64,000 bases of DNA from Flavisphingomonas formosensis (GTDB lineage Bacteria; Pseudomonadota; Alphaproteobacteria; Sphingomonadales; Sphingomonadaceae). Where the stretch lies: NCBI RefSeq assembly GCF_009755815.1, contig NZ_WRPK01000003.1:248001-312000 (forward strand). The letters are read 5' to 3'. Below are positions 1 through 7,445 of this stretch, one piece after another. The notes beneath the pieces are model-generated. The model worked only from the letters and a program-made list of their open reading frames with translations, ran no database searches and was not told the DNA's origin. The position numbers and the translations under genes were made by a program. Numbering within the stretch: position 1 is the stretch's first letter; each line of letters starts with the position of its first letter.

Positions 1-1
1 G

Positions 2-121
2 CGTCTGCCGATCACGGCTTTCGGCGCCGGCACGGATGGTCCGGTGATCGCGATGACGGCTGCGCAGCTCGATCAGGCTGCTTCGGCCGCGGGCGGCGGA
101 CAGGCGCCGCAGTCCAACTGA
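2..121 (+). CDS. 3' end of an unidentified protein (partial)
   Basis: The last 39 codons of a plus-strand gene enter from the left edge and stop at TGA 119-121. The tail is rich in Ala, Gly and Gln and ends in QAPQSN. It shows no motif that I recognise. The frame is judged real because it runs straight into a strong hairpin terminator 34 bases later. Function cannot be assigned from this fragment. Confidence 0.5.
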   Translation, partial: RLPITAFGAGTDGPVIAMTAAQLDQAASAAGGGQAPQSN

Positions 122-154
122 CGATAGCCGGGCCAGCGCCCGGATGAAAAGAAG

Positions 155-191
155 AAGGGCTCCGATCCCCCCGATCGGAGCCCTTCCTTTT
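155..191. terminator. Bidirectional rho-independent terminator
   Basis: A perfect 13-bp stem (155-167 with 173-185) closes a 5-nt C loop. On the plus strand it is followed by TTCCTTTT, and on the minus strand by a TTCTTCTTTTC stretch. It sits between the convergent ends of the partial plus-strand gene and the Ser/Gly-rich minus-strand gene and can serve both. Confidence 0.85.
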
Positions 192-235
192 GCGAACTCA
201 CGCCCGCCGTGCGCCTTGGAAGCCGGAGGCGCGGA

Positions 236-1045
236 TCAGACCTTCGCGCTGCCCAGCTTCTTGCGGGCGACAAGTGCGCCGGCGGCAGCGCCGAACAGAA
301 TGAGCATCGGCGGCGCCGGAACCGGCTTGGGGCCTCCGCTGGAGCCGTGGCTGCTCCCGCCATGGGAGCTGCCGCCGTGCGAACTGCCGCCGTGGCTGCT
401 TCCAAAGCTGCTCGATCCGCCGGTGGCGCCGCTGCTCGTGCTGGTGGAGGAAGATGTCGACGAAGAAGTGGAACTGCTCGTCGAGGAGGACGTGGACGAA
501 GATGTCGACGTGCTGGATCCGCCGGTTGAGGTCGAGGTGCTCGATCCGCCGGTGGACGTGGAGGTGCTGGAAGCGCCCGATGATGTGGAGGTCGATCCAC
601 CACTTGTGCTCGTCGATCCGCCGGAGCTCGAGGAGGTGGAGGAGATGAACCAGCCGCCGCTGGATCCGCCGCCGCCGCCCCAGAAGCCGCCGCCGCCCCA
701 GAAACCGCCGCCTCCGAAGCCGCCGCCGCCTCCGCCGACCACGACCGGAGCCCCGCCACCGCCGCCGCCGCCCGCCGGCATCGCTGCCGCGATCGGCACC
801 GGCGCGGGGGCTGCGCTCGCTACGGTAATCGCTGCGGGCGCACATGCAGTCTGTGTCGTGGTTATCGTCTTGACGCGACGGATCACCTTACGCTGGGCGA
901 CGCGGACGGGCGCCTTGGCATGCTTGATATATTGCCGCTTGATGTCGGTGCGCGGCGCCTCGGCGATATGCACGGCGCCGCCACCGATGATCGCTCCGCC
1001 ACAAGCGCAGGCACATAATTTAGCCAAGGCCATCCGTACCGACAT
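236..1045 (-). CDS. Ser/Gly/Thr-rich exported protein with VPAP/PEP-CTERM-like tail
   Basis: This 269-residue protein has a hydrophobic N-terminus (residues 1-28), then a Gly-rich stretch (about 90-125) and a long low-complexity Ser/Thr region (about 128-208) built from STS and SST units. Four tandem GGSSH units follow. The end reads VPAPP (about 242-246), a hydrophobic helix, and a basic RKK. That layout resembles the VPAP variant of PEP-CTERM sorting signals, which are handled by an exosortase and mark extracellular or matrix proteins. Assignment to that system is inference because no exosortase gene is in the window. The start at 1045 follows an AAAAGAG stretch; a second ATG lies four codons in. 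The function of the Ser/Thr region is unknown; it may be a glycosylated or surface-exposed stalk. Confidence 0.7.
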   Translation of the reverse strand: MSVRMALAKLCACACGGAIIGGGAVHIAEAPRTDIKRQYIKHAKAPVRVAQRKVIRRVKTITTTQTACAPAAITVASAAPAPVPIAAAMPAGGGGGGGAPVVVGGGGGGFGGGGFWGGGGFWGGGGGSSGGWFISSTSSSSGGSTSTSGGSTSTSSGASSTSTSTGGSSTSTSTGGSSTSTSSSTSSSTSSSTSSSTSSSTSTSSGATGGSSSFGSSHGGSSHGGSSHGGSSHGSSGGPKPVPAPPMLILFGAAAGALVARKKLGSAKV

Positions 1046-1516
1046 CGCGCATACTCTTTTCTAACGCCGCGGGAGTGGGCCGGAATTTCCGGCCGCCTCC
1101 ACTGCCGACCTGATATGAAAGCAAATGCAGAACAGGAATTTAATTGCAAGTTCGTTAACTCTCTTTGTCGTCGTGAGTCGCATGGTTTCTTCGCAATGAT
1201 GGTTACCGATAATGGTTAACGTACGATATTGGGGCAGATTGCAGACCGCGGCTTCAGAACCGTCGAGCCCGCGTGGGCTCGGATGGTGAGGTTAACGGAG
1301 AGGAGTTCCGAATCGGCCGGCGGTCAAATCGATCCTGGCGGGGCTTCAGCGGGTAACGCGGGCGACGAGCGCTTCCACTTTCGCGCCGACCGCGCGAAAT
1401 CGTTGAGGTTCCGCCGCTTGTGCGGGAGCGGGCGCGCCGCTATTAGCCGCGGCTGGCGGAGGGCGGACGTATTTGGCCGGTTCTGGTAAGCCGGCGCCCT
1501 CCGAAGGGAGCGGGAC
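1046..1516. promoter_or_regulatory. Intergenic region with repeated GTTAAC / ATGGTTA motifs (CtrA-like)
   Basis: No convincing gene lies in this 471-base stretch. It carries three GTTAAC sites (1154-1159, 1215-1220, 1291-1296) and two direct ATGGTTA copies 13 bases apart (1199 and 1212). The second copy reads ATGGTTAAC, which is the reverse complement of the CtrA half-site GTTAACCAT known in alphaproteobacteria. A 7-bp hairpin (1264-1281) lies just before the dksA side. The region must contain the divergent promoters of the exported protein (minus) and dksA (plus). CtrA control is inference from the motif only. Confidence 0.35.
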
Positions 1517-1981
1517 GTGATGGCGACTGCGTTTGGGGCGGCATCGGGTACAGGCGACGATAGGAACGGTACTCTGGCTGACATCGACTACCGGCCGAGT
1601 CCGGACGAACCATTCATGAACGAGCGCCAGCTCGAATATTTTCGCAAAAAGCTGCAGGCATGGAAGGACTCCATCCTCGCCGAGAGCAAGGGGACGCTGG
1701 CACAGCTTCAGACGGATTCCCTACGCGAACCCGACATCACCGACCGGGCATCCAGCGAGACCGACTGGTCTATCGAACTGAGGACCCGGGACCGGCAGCG
1801 GAAGCTGATCTCCAAGATCGATGCCGCGCTTCGCCGTATCGAGGACGGCGAATATGGCTATTGCGAGGTGACGGGCGAGCCCATCTCGCTTGGCCGTTTG
1901 GAAGCGCGACCGATCGCTACGATGACGGTCGAAGCGCAGGAGCGCCATGAGCGGAACGAGAAAGTCTCCCGCGACGAATAG
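1517..1981 (+). CDS. dksA: RNA polymerase-binding transcription factor DksA
   Basis: The 154-residue protein has a coiled-coil N-terminal half (about 35-105) and a C-terminal DksA/TraR finger. DksA enters the RNA polymerase secondary channel and, with ppGpp, adjusts transcription at rRNA and stress promoters. The finger reads YGYCEVTGEPI and then RLEARPIATMTVEAQERHE. Only one of the four zinc-binding Cys of the E. coli protein remains, as is usual in alphaproteobacterial DksA. The acidic tip D-x-x-D-x-A is present in the DITDRAS segment. The start at 1517 follows GAAGGGAGCGGGACG. The N-terminal 30 residues look poorly conserved, so a start at the internal Met near residue 34 is possible. Confidence 0.9.
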   Translation: MMATAFGAASGTGDDRNGTLADIDYRPSPDEPFMNERQLEYFRKKLQAWKDSILAESKGTLAQLQTDSLREPDITDRASSETDWSIELRTRDRQRKLISKIDAALRRIEDGEYGYCEVTGEPISLGRLEARPIATMTVEAQERHERNEKVSRDE

Positions 1982-2124
1982 GCCAATGTCGGATCGCGAC
2001 GGCCGGATCGGCACCGATCATTAACGAAATCTACCATGATTCCGTGCTGTGCTGGAGCGAGCCGCGGTCGAGCGGGCGGCCTATCGCATGGGACGGCAAA
2101 GTGGACGAGTTGGCGAAATTCAAC

Positions 2125-2496
2125 ATGACGCGCAGTGCGATGACGCGTCACACGCGAGGTGAAGCAAGGGACAGCATGTTCCTAGCTGCCAATCTCGTGC
2201 GCGCGGGAGGCGATGCGATCACGCTGAGGGTGCGCAATCTTTCTGCAGGCGGCTTGATGGGCGAGACGGCAGAGGTCTTCGAAGCGGGGGAAGCCGTGGA
2301 GATCGAGCTGCGCGGTATCGGGCGGATTCGCGGCCGCATCGCGTGGACGGCACCGCAGCGCATCGGCATTGCCTTCGATCTCGCCATAGATCCGCTGCTC
2401 GCCCGCAGGCAGGTGGGAACCAAAGAAAGCAACACCGGCCTGTTGAAGCCCGTATCGAGTCAGCGGCGATCGGGATTGAAACTGGATAAGGGGTAG
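2125..2496 (+). CDS. PilZ domain protein (c-di-GMP effector)
   Basis: The 123-residue protein carries the two c-di-GMP motifs of PilZ domains in order: R-x-x-x-R in TRGEAR and N-x-S-x-x-G in RNLSAGG. A beta-rich segment with IRGRIAWTAPQRIGIAF follows, as in small stand-alone PilZ proteins. It probably binds cyclic di-GMP in the cytoplasm and signals to an unknown partner. The start was set at the Met of MTRSAMTRHTRG. The frame stays open upstream to 2044, but that extension has no conserved features. It lies 143 bases after dksA on the same strand. Confidence 0.75.
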   Translation: MTRSAMTRHTRGEARDSMFLAANLVRAGGDAITLRVRNLSAGGLMGETAEVFEAGEAVEIELRGIGRIRGRIAWTAPQRIGIAFDLAIDPLLARRQVGTKESNTGLLKPVSSQRRSGLKLDKG

Positions 2497-2577
2497 GAGG
2501 CAAAGGGCGGCGCCGCAATCCAGTGCGCCGATGGTCCCGGAGGGCCCTGATGGCCCCCGAGACCGGCTGAGACGCGA

Positions 2578-2742
2578 TCAGGTCGCGTGAGGAAGCTGCA
2601 TTTCTTCCTTGATCTTGAGCTTTTGCTTCTTGAGCTGTGCAACCAAAATGGTATCTGGCGCGGGCCTGCCCAACTCACATTCGATTCGGGCATCCAGCCC
2701 TGCGTGCTTGGCGATCAACGCGGAAACATGTGCTTTCTGCAT
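2578..2742 (-). CDS. DUF465 / YdcH family small protein
   Basis: This 54-residue protein is mostly one amphipathic helical hairpin and contains the family signature V-A-x-L-K-K-x-K-L-x-I-K-E-E. Proteins of this family are short, cytoplasmic and of unknown biochemical role. The start at 2742 is chosen because GAGGAGGGA lies 5-12 bases upstream; a longer frame begins at 2784 without support. A second, divergently oriented member of the same family lies 235 bases away, which suggests a duplicated pair. Confidence 0.75.
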   Translation of the reverse strand: MQKAHVSALIAKHAGLDARIECELGRPAPDTILVAQLKKQKLKIKEEMQLPHAT

Positions 2743-2976
2743 TCGATCCCTCCTCTGCATTGACGGGACCTGAGAGTAGAGCATGATTCGTGCTGCCTGT
2801 CTCGCGCGAATTGGGTGAATCGTGAGTTAGCAGAGGTGGCTCGTTACCCTTGAGCGGCAGCGCCTTCGACACTAGGCTAAAGACAGGTTCGGCGCGGCGA
2901 AGCCGGCATGTTCATGTCGCCGCAGCGGAACAGGATACAACTCTAGGCTGCCTGTGTCGGGCGGAGGTGGCGCACG

Positions 2977-3174
2977 ATGGATGCGGAAGAGATTGAGCGG
3001 CGTCTCGGCATTTTGCGGCTTGAGCATCGCGATCTCGATGCGGCCATCGAGGCGCTGAGGCTGGCGCCGATGTCCGACCAGCTTCAGGTGGCGCGTCTCA
3101 AGAAGCGCAAGCTGCGTCTTCGCGATGAAATCGCCGAGCTGGAGGACCAGCTGATCCCCGACATCATCGCCTGA
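2977..3174 (+). CDS. DUF465 / YdcH family small protein
   Basis: The 65-residue protein is helical and highly charged, with the DUF465 core V-A-R-L-K-K-R-K-L-x-L-R-D-E-I near residues 39-53. It starts with MDAEEIERR after the ribosome-binding stretch GGAGGTGGCGCACG. It is paralogous to the minus-strand gene at 2578-2742 and is transcribed away from it. A strong terminator follows directly. The cellular function of the family is unknown. Confidence 0.8.
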   Translation: MDAEEIERRLGILRLEHRDLDAAIEALRLAPMSDQLQVARLKKRKLRLRDEIAELEDQLIPDIIA

Positions 3175-3175
3175 T

Positions 3176-3211
3176 GAAAAAAGGGGCCGGCGAACCGGCC
3201 CCTCCGTTTTT
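3176..3211. terminator. Bidirectional terminator between DUF465 gene and hsp20
   Basis: An 8-bp GC stem (3183-3190 with 3195-3202) closes a CGAA tetraloop. On the plus strand it is followed by TCCGTTTTT and on the minus strand by TTTTTT, so it can end both convergent transcripts. Confidence 0.9.
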
Positions 3212-3228
3212 CTACCAAATGTCGTAGA

Positions 3229-3699
3229 TCAGGCGGCTTCGCGCTGATGCTCGATCGTGGTGGGTTCGCCCGAGGCGGTCTGGCCGATCTCGATACGGCG
3301 CGGCTTCTTATGCTCGGGAATCTCGCGAACGAGATCGACGTTGAGCAGGCCGTTGTCATAGCTTGCGCCCGTCACCTTGATGGTATCGGCGAGTTGGAAA
3401 CGGCGCTCGAAGGCACGCTTGGCAATGCCACGATGGAGAAATTCGCGCTTCTCGCCCTCTGCGGGCTGATCGGCGCGGCCGACGATGACGAGGACGTTGT
3501 CCTGCACGGTCAGATCGAGCTCGTCGCGGTCGAAGCCGGCTACCGCCATCGAGATGCGGTAGGTGCCGTCTCCGAGCTTCTCGATATTATAGGGGGGATA
3601 GGAGTCGCCTTCGCCGCGCGTGGCAAAATCAACGAGACGGTTGAGATTCTCGAAACCGATCGAGGAGCGCAGCAGAGGCGCAAAATCCAGAGTACGCAT
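3229..3699 (-). CDS. Small heat-shock protein, Hsp20/alpha-crystallin family
   Basis: The 156-residue chaperone starts MRTLDFAPLLRSS, the typical N-terminus of alphaproteobacterial class A Hsp20 proteins. It has an alpha-crystallin domain (about 35-130) with the sequence RGIAKRAFERRFQLAD and the conserved A-x-Y-x-N-G-L-L motif (ASYDNGLL). It holds unfolding proteins in the cytoplasm for refolding. A Met three codons upstream (3708) is also possible, but GGAAGG lies only 3 bases from it and suits the internal ATG better. An RpoH-type promoter lies about 100 bases upstream, leaving a GC-rich leader of about 85 bases that could act as an RNA thermometer. Confidence 0.92.
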   Translation of the reverse strand: MRTLDFAPLLRSSIGFENLNRLVDFATRGEGDSYPPYNIEKLGDGTYRISMAVAGFDRDELDLTVQDNVLVIVGRADQPAEGEKREFLHRGIAKRAFERRFQLADTIKVTGASYDNGLLNVDLVREIPEHKKPRRIEIGQTASGEPTTIEHQREAA

Positions 3700-3793
3700 A
3701 AGTCTCATTCCCTTCCAATAGGCGTCTGAGCTGCCCGCGGAAATCCGCCGGGCGAAGCGCCGCCGCTCCTTTGAGACACGACGGCAGGGGTGG

Positions 3794-3821
3794 AGATAGG
3801 GGCGATCGGAAAGGCTTCAAG
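3794..3821 (-). promoter_or_regulatory. Heat-shock (RpoH / sigma-32) promoter for hsp20
   Basis: Read on the minus strand the sequence is CTTG, 17 bases, then CCTATCT. This matches the alphaproteobacterial RpoH consensus CTTG-N17-CYTATNT. It points at the hsp20 gene and predicts a start near 3786. No other candidate of similar quality lies between hsp20 and the divergent rcdA. Confidence 0.7.
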
Positions 3822-3941
3822 TGTCCCCCGCTGGGACGTCCCACGCCGAAGCGATGCCGGCCGGCGCGTTCACCTTCTTTTCGCATTTCCGCCGCCGGGG
3901 CTCTATGTCATGCAGGCCGGAGTTCAAAAGGGGAATTGGTC

Positions 3942-4403
3942 ATGCATATGGCCACCGCGCAGGGGCGGCTGACGTCTCGGCTCGTCGATTCATTCTACAC
4001 CGAAGCGATGCTGCTCGCGGACGAGGTGCGCGCCTATTTCGATCATTATGGCCGAGCGGAGCGCGAAGCGCTCCCGCCGATGCAGCGCGTATCCTTCTCC
4101 TGCGAATCCCTCAAGGTCACGACGCGCCTGATGCATGTCATCGCCTGGTTGCTCACCCGCCGCGCCCTCGAGGCCGGAGAAATCACCAGCGAGCAAGCGC
4201 GTCAGCCCGCGCGGCGGCTTGGTATCGCTGCGGATAGCGATCCCGTCGTGCTCGCCCAGCTTCCGGAAACCGCGCGTGCCCTCATCGAAGCCAGCTGCGA
4301 TCTCTACGCGCGTATCCACCGTCTCGATGGCGAGATCGATCGCCAGCAGATGCCGTATAGTCCAGCGCGCATGCTGATGAACAGGCTCGAAAGCGTATTC
4401 TAG
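3942..4403 (+). CDS. rcdA: Regulator of CtrA degradation RcdA (DUF1465)
   Basis: The 153-residue helical protein belongs to DUF1465. In Caulobacter RcdA is an adaptor in the ClpXP hierarchy that removes CtrA and other substrates at the G1-S transition. Family features seen are the DSFYTEAMLLADEVRAYFD helix near the N-terminus, CESLKVTTRLMHVIAWLL in the middle, and the C-terminal YSPARMLMNRLE helix. The start at 3942 is supported by AAAAGGGG 8 bases upstream; a second ATG lies two codons later. It is divergent from hsp20. Confidence 0.85.
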   Translation: MHMATAQGRLTSRLVDSFYTEAMLLADEVRAYFDHYGRAEREALPPMQRVSFSCESLKVTTRLMHVIAWLLTRRALEAGEITSEQARQPARRLGIAADSDPVVLAQLPETARALIEASCDLYARIHRLDGEIDRQQMPYSPARMLMNRLESVF

Positions 4404-4637
4404 CTCCGCCCTTCCAGTTGCATTGCCCCGGGGAGGAATTTTGTCGCGGCAGACGCATCGTTTCGCGTCAGAGTGCTTGAAAGAAGCTTGCCCGTCTCTG
4501 ACGGGACAGGTTTCGCCGCTATCCAGAGCGCGTCCACCCTTCTGCTAGAACGTTCTCAACGACGCGAGACAGTATCGACAGAAAGGCCGTCTACTTGTCT
4601 GTATGAAGAGGATCAGCAGAAAGGCAATCACCATAAA
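4404..4637. other. Non-coding stretch after rcdA
   Basis: No supported gene lies here. A 10-bp perfect palindrome AGAACGTTCT sits at 4547-4556. It shares the GAAC/GTTC halves of alphaproteobacterial LexA sites but lacks their 7-base spacing. The stretch ends at the terminator of the small lipoprotein gene. Confidence 0.4.
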
Positions 4638-4675
4638 GTAAAACGGGCGCTCCCCCCGGGAACGCCCGTTTCGAA
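4638..4675 (-). terminator. Rho-independent terminator of the small lipoprotein gene
   Basis: A 9-bp stem (4641-4649 with 4663-4671) contains CCCCCCGGG in its loop. On the minus strand the stem is followed by TTTTACTTTA. It lies about 35 bases after the lipoprotein stop codon. Confidence 0.75.
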
Positions 4676-4706
4676 ACTCGTGTTGACCCGAAAGGGCCAA
4701 CGTCGA

Positions 4707-4877
4707 TCACATGGCGTTGCCGTCCATGGCATTGCCCGAGGTGTTCGACACGTCGGTGGTGTTGTCGAGCACGTCCGCGGTGTTGTCCGCAGTGTTCGTG
4801 GTCGGCGTTTCAGCGGGCTTGCACGCGGCCAGGGTCATCAGGCCGGCGGCAGCGAGAACAAAGCTAAGCTTCTTCAT
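4707..4877 (-). CDS. Small lipoprotein, Thr/Asn/Asp-rich
   Basis: This 56-residue protein starts with a short lipoprotein signal peptide (MKKLSFVLAAAGL) and has the lipobox LAAC with Cys at residue 18. The mature part is only about 38 residues and is full of Thr, Asn, Asp and Ala. The start at 4877 is set by GGGAG 8 bases upstream; a longer frame to 4931 lacks support. Such tiny entericidin-like lipoproteins are common in Sphingomonas. The role is unknown, but membrane anchoring is well supported. Confidence 0.7.
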   Translation of the reverse strand: MKKLSFVLAAAGLMTLAACKPAETPTTNTADNTADVLDNTTDVSNTSGNAMDGNAM

Positions 4878-5109
4878 TCGAGCAGCTCCCATAGCATTCT
4901 TTTTCGGTTCCGGCCCGAATGCCGTCCCCAAGGGCGTTCATTAGCGACGGGGCGTGCATCGTCAACGGGGAATTTGCGTCGGCTCATCGCGGAGCTGTCG
5001 CGTTTTCGTTGCGATGCACAAGAAATGCCGCAACTTTCAGGATCGTTGCGCGTTGATCGGTCATGCTGCCGGAAAGGCGGTTAAAAGCATTTAATCCAAG
5101 GGGGTTGGC

Positions 5110-7413
5110 TTGGCGTCGCTAGAGAAAGGTGCTGCCCAAAATGGCCCAGTCATGACTGCTGTACGCAGGATCGCCCTGGTGGGAAACAATCCTCCCCGCC
5201 TCTGTGGAATCGCGACCTTCACAGCTGACGTTTACTCAGCGCTACGCGATGCGTTTCCGGAAACTGCGGTGGACGTATACGCCATGAACGAGGCAGGTAC
5301 GACGCGCGATTACCCTCCGCATGTCACCTTCGCCATCGATCAGGATCGTCTCTCCGATTATCAGGAGGCGGCGCAACGTATCAATGAGAGCAAGGCGGAC
5401 ATCGTCCTCGTCCAACATGAATATGGCATTTTCGGTGGTGCGGCAGGCGCGTTCCTGCTGAAACTTCTCGATCGTGTGGAGGCGCCGGTCGTTGTCACGC
5501 TCCATACCGTGTTGGAAAATCCGACGCCGGAGCAGCGTATCGTGTTCGATGCTCTCGTCCGCCGCGCGACGCGCGTCATCGTGATGGCAGAAAAGGGACG
5601 GGAGATATTGGTGCGTACGCATGGCGTTGATCCGCGCCGCATCGCCGTGATTCCCCATGGTGTTCCCGATCGTCCGCTGATCGATCCCGAAACCGTGAAG
5701 CCACACTTCGATTTCGTGGGACGGCGGGTGCTTCTCACCTTCGGCCTTCTGTCGCCCAACAAGGGCATAGAGACGATGATTCGCGCGCTGGCGCGTATCG
5801 CTGCGGCGCATCCCGATGTGCTCTATGTCGTGCTCGGAGCGACGCACCCCCATCTGGTGGCACGCGAGGGCGAAGCCTATCGCGAAAGTCTGATCGCCTT
5901 GGCGGCAGAGCTCGGTGTTGCCCAGCACGTCCGTTTCATTGATGGCTTCGTAGAGCAGGAACTGCTGCTCGATTATCTCGCAGCAGCTGACATCTACGTA
6001 ACGCCCTATCTGCATGAAGCGCAGATCACTTCAGGCACGCTTTCCTATGCCGTGGGGATAGGAAAGCCCGTCGTGTCGACCCCCTACTGGCACGCCGCAG
6101 AACTGCTGCCGTCAAGTGGCGGCATGCTCGTTGCCTTTCACGATAGCGATGCATTCGCCGTGGCGATCAACGCGATGCTGGGCGATCCTGTCCGTTTGCA
6201 GGCGATGCGCGAGCAGGCCTGGGAAGTCGGCCGCAGCATGACCTGGGCGAAGCTCGCCGAAGGTTATGGAGCTATATTTCGTGATGCCGTGAAGAACCGG
6301 CCGGTCCGGTTAGCTATCGGTCAGGCGGCGCGTGACGATATAGTGCCGGCGCGGCTCGACGCGGTGGAGCGTCTTACAGACGGTTGCGGAATGCTCCAGC
6401 ATGGCATCTTCGGCGTACCCAATCGCGATCACGGCTATTGCGTTGATGACAATTGCCGGGCGCTGATGCTGATGCATCGCGTCTCGGGCGAAAGCGAGGC
6501 CAGAGCTGATCAGCTTGCGATCGTCTACGCCTCCTTCGTTCAACATGCCTGGAACGGCGGCAAGGGACGCTTCCGTAACTTCATGAGCTTCGAGCGTAAC
6601 TGGCTGGAAGAGGAGGGCTCGGAAGACAGCTTCGGCCGCTCGCTCTGGTCGATCGCGGTCACGGCCGCCGAGGCGCGCAGCCATGATCTTCGGCGCTGGG
6701 CGGTGCATCTATTCGATCAGGTCGCGCCGCATGTTCGCGAGCTGCGCTATTTGCGTAGCCAGGCGTTCGCAATTCTGGGCGCGGATGCCTTGCTCGCCGC
6801 TTATCCGGGCCATGCGCTCGCCCGCGCGATCGTCACCGATTTCGCGCCTCGGCTCCGCAACGCGCTGGCCAGGACGAAACGCAGCGGCTGGACCTGGTTC
6901 GAACCCACGCTGGGCTATGACAATGCCCGGGTGCCGGAAGCCCTGATGCGCGCCGGCAGACGGCTGGGCGATGCGGAGCTGGAAGCGGCTGGCCTGGCCG
7001 CGCTTGATTGGCTTGATGGTATTCAGACCAATCACGATGGCCAGTTCCGCGCGGTGGGCACCGACAGCTTCGGCCGTTGGTTCGAACCGCCCATGCCGTT
7101 CGATCAACAGCCGCTGGAGGCTTGGGCATCGATCGATGCCGCAATTCTTGCGCATGCGTTGACCGGCGAGGAGCGGTGGCGTGCGTCGGCGTGGCGCGCG
7201 TGGCGCTGGTTCCTGGGCGAGAACGACATCGGGGTGCCTATCGCGACGCCGGCGGACGGCGGATGCTTTGACGGATTGATGAGCGACCGAGCTAATCTTA
7301 ATCAAGGGGCGGAATCGATTCTGTCCTTCCAGTTTGCCTGCCGTGCGATGCGAAAGCTGGCGAAAGCGACGGAGTCGCCCGGATTGGAAAGAAGCATTAG
7401 CACGGTCTCCTGA
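5110..7413 (+). CDS. GT4 glycosyltransferase fused to a C-terminal alpha/alpha-barrel domain
   Basis: The 767-residue protein has two parts. Residues 15-400 form a GT-B glycosyltransferase of family 4, with an N-terminal GNNPPRLCGIATFTADV loop, a central FGLLSPNKGIETMIRAL nucleotide-sugar motif and the HEAQITSGTLSYAVGIGKP region. Residues 410-760 look like a six-hairpin (alpha/alpha) glycosidase-type barrel, with acidic and aromatic clusters such as VPNRDHGYCVDDNCRA, WTWFEPTLGYDNARVP and the final LNQGAES. The donor, the acceptor and whether the barrel is catalytic are unknown. The start is a TTG at 5110 preceded by AAGGGGG with 5 bases spacing; the first ATG lies 14 codons later. The GH130 gene follows after 32 bases on the same strand, so the two probably act on one glycan. 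Confidence 0.8.
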   Translation: MASLEKGAAQNGPVMTAVRRIALVGNNPPRLCGIATFTADVYSALRDAFPETAVDVYAMNEAGTTRDYPPHVTFAIDQDRLSDYQEAAQRINESKADIVLVQHEYGIFGGAAGAFLLKLLDRVEAPVVVTLHTVLENPTPEQRIVFDALVRRATRVIVMAEKGREILVRTHGVDPRRIAVIPHGVPDRPLIDPETVKPHFDFVGRRVLLTFGLLSPNKGIETMIRALARIAAAHPDVLYVVLGATHPHLVAREGEAYRESLIALAAELGVAQHVRFIDGFVEQELLLDYLAAADIYVTPYLHEAQITSGTLSYAVGIGKPVVSTPYWHAAELLPSSGGMLVAFHDSDAFAVAINAMLGDPVRLQAMREQAWEVGRSMTWAKLAEGYGAIFRDAVKNRPVRLAIGQAARDDIVPARLDAVERLTDGCGMLQHGIFGVPNRDHGYCVDDNCRALMLMHRVSGESEARADQLAIVYASFVQHAWNGGKGRFRNFMSFERNWLEEEGSEDSFGRSLWSIAVTAAEARSHDLRRWAVHLFDQVAPHVRELRYLRSQAFAILGADALLAAYPGHALARAIVTDFAPRLRNALARTKRSGWTWFEPTLGYDNARVPEALMRAGRRLGDAELEAAGLAALDWLDGIQTNHDGQFRAVGTDSFGRWFEPPMPFDQQPLEAWASIDAAILAHALTGEERWRASAWRAWRWFLGENDIGVPIATPADGGCFDGLMSDRANLNQGAESILSFQFACRAMRKLAKATESPGLERSISTVS

Positions 7414-7445
7414 TCGGGCTGGCTTGAGCGGGGGACGGACAGGAC

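Noticed and set aside
1229-1489. 86-codon frame upstream of dksA
   Set aside because: It has no ribosome site, no motif and an Arg/Gly/Ala composition expected of non-coding GC-rich DNA.
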